A program made the translations under genes and the position numbers. Positions 8,799 to 14,570 of a stretch of 14,570 bases of DNA are shown here, one piece after another (within the stretch, counting starts at the first letter, position 1; each line of letters opens with the position of its first letter). The DNA comes from CALEUX01 sp037439945 (GTDB lineage Bacteria; Bacteroidota; Bacteroidia; Bacteroidales; Marinilabiliaceae). Below the pieces are notes generated by a model. That model was not told the DNA's origin, did not search any database, and saw only the letters and a program-made list of their open reading frames with translations. The stretch lies in NCBI GenBank assembly GCA_037439945.1, contig JBBIVA010000102.1, positions 1 through 14,570 on the forward strand, read 5' to 3'.

Positions 8799-8912
8799 AC
8801 ATAAAAATTTGTTTGTAATTGCTAAAATGTATCTTACATTTTTATTCAATAAACCAAGTTAAATGGTTATCCTATGTTTTTAGCTTCATTATTTATTAAA
8901 ACTGGATAACAA
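8799..8912 (-). promoter_or_regulatory. susC2-susD2 intercistronic spacer with hairpin
   Basis: The 114-nt spacer holds a perfect hairpin, AAAATGTA at 8824-8831 and TACATTTT at 8835-8842 with a 3-nt loop, about 26 nt before the susD2 start. It also holds a wider inverted repeat, GTTATCC at 8866-8872 and GGATAAC at 8904-8910. Neither has a strong U tract in the minus direction, so they look more like mRNA processing or stability elements than terminators. That role is inference. Confidence 0.4.
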
Positions 8913-11900
8913 TCAAAACCTTAAATCTATACCAAACAGAATTGTTTGAACTGTGGGATAGCTATACAAGCTATATAACCCTGGAATGAAAGTTTGGTTT
9001 GCGCCCAACTGAGATTCACCAGATCCAATAGAAACTTCGGGATCACCTTCAAAATTGGTCCAAGTATATAAATTCTGCGCTTGAACATATAAACGAAGGT
9101 TATCAACTTTAGCCTTACTTACCCAAGCAGAAGGCAAAGTATATCCAAGTGTTAAACTTCTAAACCTCAAATATGATGCATCCTGTAAAAACCTATCAGT
9201 GGTTTGGTTTGAATTTTGTCTCAGTCTTGGTAATTTATTGTCTCCCGCCTGTTTCCAGTAATCCAAAGCATCTTTACGTTGGTTCCTGGTTTCGTTCATA
9301 CCATCTGTTAACATATTCCAAGCCATATAATTATAGGTATAATTGCCAGTCTTGAACGAAAAATCAGCCGCCAAATCAAACCCTTTATACATTATATTGG
9401 TGTTGAATCCACCAAATGTAGTAGGAAGTGGAGATTTTCCTGATAAAACAACGCTATTACCAGAACTAAATGTAGTAGTTAATATTCCATCCTTGTCCAA
9501 GTATTGAGCATCTCCATTTTCTGGATTAACCCCTGCATATCTCGGAAGATAAAAAGTGAAAGGTGTTTCACCAGGTTTTAAGATGGAAATACCATCAACT
9601 ACTATTTGAGGCTGGTTATTTAGTTTTTTAATTTCATAATCTAAGAAAGAAACATTCATACCCACGTTCCACCTCAGATCACTAAGTTTTAGTAAATCAT
9701 AACCAAGAGATAGCTCCAAACCTTTGGTAACCATTTCTCCAGCATTAATGAATTGGGTGTAACCTCCAGATTCCCATGTCAGAGGATTGTCAAATAGAAA
9801 ATCTGTTCTGTTATTTATAAAATAATCCATTGTTGCTGTTAACCTTTTATCTAGCATTGCTGTTTCGATACCAAAATTTGTGGATTTTTGTGTTTCCCAT
9901 GTTAAATCAGGGTTTGCAACATTGCTTCTAATAATCCCTGCGCTTTGGCTATCATAGGCCCCGAAAGAGTAATAACCCTGACTGGCATAGTTAGGAATAT
10001 TCCAACTTCCTAGTGTTCCATAGGATACTGATAACTTCAGGTCGTCAATCCATACTAAAGAAGTAAGGAAATCTTCTTTAGCAATATTCCAACCAAGGCT
10101 ACCGCTCCAAAAAATTCCTTTTTTGTTATCTTTACCAAAACGAGAACCTCCATCCTGACGAAGTGAGAAAGACGATAAATATTTTCCATCGTAATCATAT
10201 TCAATTAATCCTGCAATTGAAAACATGGCCCAGGCTGATTTTGATGTTGAGGCAGCTGTTGGTTCAGCCCCATTGTCCTGGGTATTTAGCAAATCTGATG
10301 CATAACCCTTGCTTGATAAAGAATAGGAATGAAAATTATTCTCAGAAAATTCGGTAAAAGCTGAAACATTAAAGTTATTCAAACCAATTGAATTCTTATA
10401 CGAAAGCTGATTCAACCAGCTATAAGTGTAGTTGTCGTTTCCATTATCTGTTTTGGATCCAGGAGCTAAAGGATCACCAACAAATCCATTTAAAACAGAT
10501 GAGGGCATAGTATAAGCTTCACGTTTATATTTTCTAAAATTACCAGAATATCTTGTTAGAAAATTTAATCCTTCAATGATTTGATAGTCTGCATAAAAGC
10601 TCCCAATAAACATTGTTTGTTTTTGAGTTTCTGGGTTTTTCCCCAAAGCTTCCAAAATCGGTAATCCACCAGATACGCCAACATTATAAATAGGATTCCC
10701 TAAAGCATCATAAACTATGGCACCAGTTGCGTCCCTTCTGTATACAGGTTCAAAAGGCTGATATTCATACATAGCCCTAAAAGGATTTTGAACATTATTA
10801 CGGTCTCTTGATTCATCCGTATTGATATGTGCAAAAGAAACATTGGCTCCAACTTTTAGGTATTTCTTTACTTCTGAATCAATATTAACCCTTCCAGAAA
10901 CTCTTTCATAACCATGTAACTTAGTAATAATACCGGTATTGCTATCATAACCTCCTGAAATAAAGTATGTAGATTTATCACTACCACCATTAAATGAAAG
11001 GTTATGTGATTCAATTTTTGCAGTTCTTAAGATATCATCCTGCCAATTGTGGTCATAACCTAATAGTAAGTTTTTCTGTTCATTAGTGTAAGGTGGAGTT
11101 AACCCTTGAGCTGATCTGATGGCTTCATTATATTGAATCCTTTCTGCCGCATTCATCATTTCAAAGCGATCCTCTATTTTTTTACCAGATCCAAAACGAC
11201 CAGTGTATTCTATCTTCCCTTCTCCTTTTTTCCCTTTTTTGGTAGTAATCACAATAACACCATTTGCCCCTCTAGAACCGTAAATTGAAGATGCTGATGC
11301 ATCTTTCAATATGGTAATTGTTTCAATGTCTGATGGGTTAATGGTACTTAGATGTAATTCGTTCATAAAGACTCCGTCAACAACATATAATGGTTGGGCT
11401 TTATCTCCTCCTACTGCATTAAGTGAAACAGCTCCCCTTACCTTAATAGTTGCAGTTTGGCCTGGTTTACCATTCAATGATGTAACATCTACCCCAGCTG
11501 CTTTTCCTTGAAGCATGTTATCTAAAGATGTTGATGGTGAAAGTTTCTTTAAATTATCCCCACTGACTATTGTAACGGCAGAGGCGACTACATCTTTTTT
11601 GCGTGTACTATAACCAGTAACAACAACCTCATCCATGGCTATTGCTGATGATGCCAAAGCTACGTTGATAACACTTTTTCCTGCTATGGCTACTTCCTGG
11701 GTTTGCATACCAACAAAAGAAACAACTAAAGTCTGGGCATCCTGGGGTACACTAATACTGTACGTACCATTACCCTGTGTAACTGTACCAACTGTTGTGC
11801 CTTTTACAAAAACAGATGCTCCTGGTACGGGCATCCCGTCGTCACTTCCTGTGACAGTTCCGGTAATGGTTCGGGTTTGGGCAAAAATCGCGCTAAGTCC

Positions 11901-11942
11901 GAAAGCCATTACGAACGAAAGCGCTAGAAGAACTTTCTTCAT
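8913..11942 (-). CDS. SusC/RagA-family TonB-linked outer-membrane transporter (pair 2)
   Basis: This 1009-residue TonB-dependent importer has a signal peptide at 1-21 (cut before QTRTITG), a carboxypeptidase-regulatory-like domain at about 24-98, a TonB box DEVVVTGY at 104-111, and a plug to about 236 with PLYVVDGV and ILKDASASSIYGSRGANGVIVITTKKG. A long beta-barrel ends in a terminal Phe (ILFGIDLRF). It pairs with the SusD gene downstream and imports an unidentified ligand. Its first 108 residues closely match the other SusC protein, and at DNA level 11831-11883 differs from 5661-5713 at one base, whereas the barrels are diverged. Start at 11942 fits the signal peptide. A promoter candidate lies about 200 nt upstream, implying a long leader. 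Confidence 0.95.
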   Translation of the reverse strand: MKKVLLALSFVMAFGLSAIFAQTRTITGTVTGSDDGMPVPGASVFVKGTTVGTVTQGNGTYSISVPQDAQTLVVSFVGMQTQEVAIAGKSVINVALASSAIAMDEVVVTGYSTRKKDVVASAVTIVSGDNLKKLSPSTSLDNMLQGKAAGVDVTSLNGKPGQTATIKVRGAVSLNAVGGDKAQPLYVVDGVFMNELHLSTINPSDIETITILKDASASSIYGSRGANGVIVITTKKGKKGEGKIEYTGRFGSGKKIEDRFEMMNAAERIQYNEAIRSAQGLTPPYTNEQKNLLLGYDHNWQDDILRTAKIESHNLSFNGGSDKSTYFISGGYDSNTGIITKLHGYERVSGRVNIDSEVKKYLKVGANVSFAHINTDESRDRNNVQNPFRAMYEYQPFEPVYRRDATGAIVYDALGNPIYNVGVSGGLPILEALGKNPETQKQTMFIGSFYADYQIIEGLNFLTRYSGNFRKYKREAYTMPSSVLNGFVGDPLAPGSKTDNGNDNYTYSWLNQLSYKNSIGLNNFNVSAFTEFSENNFHSYSLSSKGYASDLLNTQDNGAEPTAASTSKSAWAMFSIAGLIEYDYDGKYLSSFSLRQDGGSRFGKDNKKGIFWSGSLGWNIAKEDFLTSLVWIDDLKLSVSYGTLGSWNIPNYASQGYYSFGAYDSQSAGIIRSNVANPDLTWETQKSTNFGIETAMLDKRLTATMDYFINNRTDFLFDNPLTWESGGYTQFINAGEMVTKGLELSLGYDLLKLSDLRWNVGMNVSFLDYEIKKLNNQPQIVVDGISILKPGETPFTFYLPRYAGVNPENGDAQYLDKDGILTTTFSSGNSVVLSGKSPLPTTFGGFNTNIMYKGFDLAADFSFKTGNYTYNYMAWNMLTDGMNETRNQRKDALDYWKQAGDNKLPRLRQNSNQTTDRFLQDASYLRFRSLTLGYTLPSAWVSKAKVDNLRLYVQAQNLYTWTNFEGDPEVSIGSGESQLGANQTFIPGLYSLYSYPTVQTILFGIDLRF

Positions 11943-12146
11943 AAAGTTTAAGGTTTAAATTAATAATTAGGACAAAATCATTTTTTTAAAATGCCAAGTT
12001 AATAAACAAATTTTTTAGAATTATGATATTTTAACATTTATTTTCAATACTGCACACATTTTTTTTTAACGGAATAATATTTAAACTTAATGTTAACAAA
12101 TTAACAAAATCCTTAAAAACAAGGCGAGCATTTTTTTATACAAAGT

Positions 12147-12176
12147 CAAATATAATTAATTGACCGAAAAAATCAA
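12147..12176 (-). promoter_or_regulatory. Candidate Bacteroidota-type promoter for susC2-susD2
   Basis: Read on the minus strand, TTG (12174-12176) is followed after 19 nt by TATATTTG (12147-12154), a full match to the TAnnTTTG -7 element with acceptable spacing to a -33 TTG. Transcription would start near 12140 and leave a leader of about 200 nt before the susC2 start. In AT-rich DNA a chance match is possible. Confidence 0.4.
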
Positions 12177-12232
12177 TACATACCCCCTTAAAATTTATAT
12201 GTTGACGTTAGATATGCAAAATTTATATATCA

Positions 12233-12247
12233 CCCCCCCCTTTTTTT
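12233..12247. repeat. C8T7 homopolymer tract
   Basis: Eight C followed by seven T occur in otherwise AT-rich DNA, about 57 bp upstream of the -33 element of the candidate susC2 promoter. Such tracts can change length by slippage. It may also be a sequencing or assembly weak point. Confidence 0.6.
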
Positions 12248-12673
12248 GCTATTATATGAAATAGAACCAAACATAAGTGTTAAGTTTTAATTTTAAATTG
12301 GATTATAAATTTCTATTCTTTCTCAACTACCGACACTATTTAATTTTAAGTTTTCAAATATTAAAACTTCAAATCTTCGCTCATTATTACTAATGTTAAA
12401 TTGATAATTAAAGCCTATAAAATGTTTTAATATTGCGTAAAAACTCTCAATATTATATCATAACAGAAGATGAAATTATGATAAATATCATAAAAAGAAA
12501 AATTTTTTTCAGGGCGAAGGAGTTGATAATGTTGTAATGAATTTAATATTAGCATATTACCAACGTAACGTATTAAGGTTAACAGCAGAAAAAATTTATG
12601 GTTAAATGAAATTATTAACTATCATTTAATGATAAAATGAAAATTTTTATATGCTTTATTTTTTAAACCCAAA

Positions 12674-12723
12674 TTAACCCAAATTTGTCTTTTGCCATTT
12701 TTTCTAATGACCGTCATTAGAAA
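12674..12723 (-). repeat. Right copy of 50-bp inverted repeat with terminal palindrome
   Basis: The reverse complement matches positions 1-50 at 48 of 50 bases. Its outer end, 12701-12723, is the same 11-1-11 palindrome. Just inside it, the motif AAATTTGGGTT is partly duplicated in tandem (AACCCAAATT units at 12666-12683), which is not seen in the left copy. The two copies face each other across 12.7 kb. Confidence 0.85.
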
Positions 12724-12776
12724 TTAATAGTGTTAAGTTATTGATTACATGCCTTCTATTTTGACAAATCGCTTAA

Positions 12777-12822
12777 AAAAACTAAATATTTGTAATCAGA
12801 AATGCTTACAAATTAAGTTTTT
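12777..12822. repeat. Imperfect AT-rich hairpin
   Basis: AAAAACT at 12777-12783 and TTTGTAA at 12789-12795 pair with TTACAAA at 12806-12812 and AGTTTTT at 12816-12822, with a small internal loop and a 10-nt apex. It lies between the 50-bp repeat and the SPFH gene terminator. A second small perfect hairpin, TACCGA-CTAT-TCGGTA, follows at 12836-12851. Function unknown. Confidence 0.4.
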
Positions 12823-12885
12823 CTAAAGCAGCCTGTACCGACTATTCGGTAGGGTTAATCCCGGCTAAGTAATTAGTTCATTGCC

Positions 12886-12896
12886 TTTCTAATGAC
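12886..12896 (+). repeat. Extra half-site of the palindrome
   Basis: TTTCTAATGAC here is an exact 11-of-11 copy of one arm of the palindrome at 1-23 and 12701-12723. The second arm is missing (CTAATACGGG follows). Confidence 0.5.
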
Positions 12897-12909
12897 TAAT
12901 ACGGGTTAA

Positions 12910-12942
12910 AATAAAAAACAAAACCCGGCTATTAACCGGGTT
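12910..12942 (-). terminator. Intrinsic terminator of the nfeD-SPFH operon
   Basis: On the minus strand the stem AACCCGG / CCGGGTT (12936-12942 with 12922-12928, 7-nt loop) is followed by a long T-rich tract, TTTTGTTTTTTATTTT. It begins about 22 nt after the stop codon of the SPFH gene. This is the clearest classical terminator in the window. Confidence 0.85.
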
Positions 12943-12964
12943 ATAATTTTAAATTGGTTAAATT

Positions 12965-13894
12965 TTATTTTTTTATTTGTTTGGTGTTATCAAAAACCGA
13001 GGTTACAGTTGCAATAATACCTGAAATATCTGAAAGGTTGGTGGGGATAATCATGGTATTATTTTCGGATGCCAATTTCCCAAATTCATTCAAATATTGT
13101 TCTGCTATCCGCAAATTAACGGCATCTTTCCCCCCCTGTTCATTAATAGCCAGTGCAATGGCCCGTAACCCATTTGCAGTTGCATTAGCAAGGGCTTCAA
13201 TTTCAGATGCCCTACCTGTTGCTTCGTTGATCCTTTTCTGCATTTCACCTTCGGAGCGTGCAATTAACTCCTGTTTTTCACCTTCAGCCACATTTATTTT
13301 AGCCTGTTTGTGCCCTTCAGATTCAGCAATTACAGCACGTTTTTCCCTTTCGGCACGCATCTGTTTTTCCATTGCATCTTTAATACTTTGAGGGGGTGTA
13401 ATGTTTTTTACTTCATATCTGGCCACTTTAACCCCCCATGGATCGGAGGCTTTATCCACCGCATCAACAATCTGATTATTAATGGCATCTCTTTCTTCAA
13501 AAGTTTTATCAAGTTCCAGTTTTCCAATTACGCTCCTCATAGTTGTTTGTGCTATTTGAACAACTGCAAACCTGAAATTATCAATTCCGTAGGCCGCTTT
13601 TTGTGGATCTATAACCTGGATGTATAAAATACCGTCCACTTCCACGGCAATATTATCTTTAGTTATACAAATCTGACTGTCAACATCTATTGCCTGTTCT
13701 TTCATCGAATGCCGGTAGGCTACTTTATCAACAAAAGGCATTAAAATATGGAATCCGGCCTGAAGTGTACCATTATATTTTCCTAATCTTTCAACAATAT
13801 ATGCAGACCTTTGGGGTACAATTATTATTGAGGAAACAAGTATAAAAAACACTATAACGGCAAGTCCAATAAGTAGGATTGTAACAAAGTCCAT
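12965..13894 (-). CDS. qmcA: SPFH-domain membrane protein, QmcA/stomatin-like (paraslipin)
   Basis: This 309-residue SPFH protein has an N-terminal membrane anchor at about 4-26, then the SPFH (band 7) domain at about 27-185 with VPQRSAYIVERLGKY, LQAGFHILMPFVD, DNIAVEVDGILYIQVIDPQKAAYG and GKLELDKTFEERDAIN. A charged, Ala/Glu-rich coiled coil follows at about 175-240 with repeated AEGE-type units (AESEGHKQA, AEGEKQEL, ARSEGEMQK). The C-terminal part is conserved with QmcA/YbbK-type proteins. Such proteins form ring or cage oligomers at the inner membrane and are linked to protease control and membrane microdomains. It lies 24 nt after the nfeD gene on the same strand, the usual NfeD-SPFH operon order. 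The symbol is by family resemblance, and the exact role in this organism is inferred. Confidence 0.93.
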   Translation of the reverse strand: MDFVTILLIGLAVIVFFILVSSIIIVPQRSAYIVERLGKYNGTLQAGFHILMPFVDKVAYRHSMKEQAIDVDSQICITKDNIAVEVDGILYIQVIDPQKAAYGIDNFRFAVVQIAQTTMRSVIGKLELDKTFEERDAINNQIVDAVDKASDPWGVKVARYEVKNITPPQSIKDAMEKQMRAEREKRAVIAESEGHKQAKINVAEGEKQELIARSEGEMQKRINEATGRASEIEALANATANGLRAIALAINEQGGKDAVNLRIAEQYLNEFGKLASENNTMIIPTNLSDISGIIATVTSVFDNTKQIKK

Positions 13895-13918
13895 GGTAAG
13901 TAAATTTATGGGTTAATA

Positions 13919-14353
13919 TTAATCGGGTTTAACTATTAACGTAAGGCCATCCTTGTTTAGAATTGTTACACGTTGACCTTTGGATACAGGGGTATCTGAA
14001 ATTGCATCCCACCGGGTACCCCTGAAAAAGACCCTTCCGGTTTCAGATGTTTTTATATCAGTTTCGGCAACTCCCTTACGCCCAATGAATTCTTCATCAG
14101 GGTCAATTTGGGTTGATCCGGTAAGTATTTTCATAAATTTTTTTCGCAGAAGTACCAAAAACAAGAGCGAAAAAAATGTAAAGGATAATAATTGAAACCC
14201 AATACCCATTCCGGTTAAAAAAGTAAGGAGGGCGGTTATTAATGCCCCAAATCCAAAAAAAACAATTAAAATACCCGGGACTGCAAATTCGAGAAGTAAA
14301 AGAAGGATTCCTGCAATTAGCCAGATAATTTCAGGATTATTTATTATATCCAT
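13919..14353 (-). CDS. Short NfeD-family membrane protein (OB-fold)
   Basis: This 144-residue NfeD protein lacks the N-terminal ClpP-like protease domain of long family members. It has hydrophobic membrane segments at about 8-24, 27-48 and 53-70, then a soluble OB-fold at about 85-144 with EEFIGRKGVAETDI, GRVFFRGTRWDAISD and the end KGQRVTILNKDGLTLIVKPD, which matches the NfeD C-terminal pattern. It is paired with the SPFH gene 24 nt downstream; NfeD OB domains are thought to bind or assist the partner SPFH protein in the membrane. The start at 14353 gives a complete first membrane segment. The upstream region is a run of hairpins rather than another gene of the operon. Confidence 0.92.
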   Translation of the reverse strand: MDIINNPEIIWLIAGILLLLLEFAVPGILIVFFGFGALITALLTFLTGMGIGFQLLSFTFFSLLFLVLLRKKFMKILTGSTQIDPDEEFIGRKGVAETDIKTSETGRVFFRGTRWDAISDTPVSKGQRVTILNKDGLTLIVKPD

Positions 14354-14420
14354 AAAAATCTATTTTTATTAGGTACATAAAACTAATACTAATATATGAA
14401 TTTTAATTCTATTATTTTTA

Positions 14421-14570
14421 TCCCAAATTACGCATTTGTAAATGCGTAATCGATAAAGTGCTTGTAATCAATTCTAAAGTTTTGGAATTGATTACAAGCA
14501 CTAAATCGGGATTATCCCAATTAAATCAAATAGTTCGGCCCACACTTCGCCCCCTATTGATTAATTTGGG
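14421..14570. repeat. Cluster of consecutive hairpins upstream of nfeD
   Basis: Three stems lie side by side. ATTACGCATT at 14427-14436 pairs perfectly with 14441-14450 over a TGTA loop. An 18-bp perfect stem joins 14457-14474 to 14485-14502 with a 10-nt loop. An imperfect stem joins 14516-14533 to 14554-14570 with a few single-base bulges. A small palindrome GGGAT-T-ATCCC sits at 14508-14518. The outermost CCCAAATTA (14422-14430) can also pair with TAATTTGGG (14562-14570), so the whole 150 bp could close as one structure. No gene is present. It could be a MITE, a REP-type cluster or a structured RNA; the window ends within or at its edge. Confidence 0.65.

Larger units (their letters stand above)
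11943..12964. other. 1-kb AT-rich non-coding region upstream of susC2
   Basis: No convincing gene is present on either strand; frames are short and broken. The region separates the susC2 operon from the 3' end of the SPFH gene. It holds a promoter candidate for susC2, a C8T7 tract, the right copy of the 50-bp repeat, several hairpins, and the terminator of the nfeD-SPFH operon. No sigma/anti-sigma or other regulator gene is found here, although such genes often sit beside SusC genes. Confidence 0.7.

Noticed and set aside
8799..8849. N-terminal extension of susD2 by 17 codons
   Set aside because: It would place a lipoprotein signal sequence internally; the start at 8798 gives a standard lipobox with Cys18.
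12537..12605. A 22-codon plus-strand frame preceded by AAGGAG-like bases
   Set aside because: It is very short, sits in AT-rich non-coding DNA with no gene following on that strand, and the protein has no recognisable pattern; Bacteroidota do not rely on Shine-Dalgarno sites.
12954..13391. 145-codon plus-strand frame opposite the SPFH gene
   Set aside because: It lies antisense to the conserved SPFH C-terminal half and coiled coil and has no family resemblance of its own.
14421..14570. Integron attC site or CRISPR array
   Set aside because: The hairpins lack the GTTRRRY/RYYYAAC core pairs of attC sites, and there are no regularly spaced direct repeats with spacers.

Overview
The window is low-GC DNA that looks like a Bacteroidota (Bacteroidales-like) chromosome. 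Two SusC/SusD outer-membrane uptake gene pairs, Bacteroidota-type lipoprotein signals, a TAnnTTTG-type promoter candidate and no Shine-Dalgarno preference all point that way. Every gene I can support is on the minus strand, so transcription runs from high to low coordinates.

Layout, in the direction of transcription. At 14354-14570 is a dense run of hairpins upstream of nfeD. At 12965-14353 is a two-gene membrane operon: a short NfeD protein and a QmcA/stomatin-like SPFH protein, closed by a good intrinsic terminator. At 11943-12964 is about 1 kb of AT-rich non-coding DNA holding a promoter candidate, a C8T7 homopolymer tract, several hairpins and one copy of a 50-bp repeat. At 7350-11942 is the first SusC-SusD pair (called pair 2), followed by a terminator hairpin. 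At 6197-7251 is a complete IS982-like insertion sequence with perfect 18-bp inverted ends and a 9-bp target duplication. At 5773-6196 is the remaining upstream region of the next operon. At 222-5772 is the second SusC-SusD pair (pair 1) plus a small surface lipoprotein in SusE position. At 92-212 is a MITE-like inverted-repeat element containing a terminator. At 1-50 is the second copy of the 50-bp repeat, inverted relative to the first.

Each SusC protein is a TonB-dependent outer-membrane barrel and each SusD a lipoprotein lid; together they bind and import a ligand. The lipoprotein at 222-1016 probably helps ligand capture at the surface. No glycoside hydrolase, sulfatase, peptidase, ECF sigma/anti-sigma pair or hybrid two-component regulator is present, so the ligand (glycan, peptide or other) cannot be named. 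NfeD and QmcA probably form a separate membrane-microdomain module unrelated to uptake.

The most unusual structure is a pair of near-identical 50-bp inverted repeats (48/50). Each starts with a perfect 11-1-11 palindrome, and they bracket the whole 12.7-kb block that contains both SusCD loci and the IS. A further exact palindrome half-site lies outside the right copy. I found no clearly new protein system; the candidates for novelty are these non-coding repeats and hairpins.
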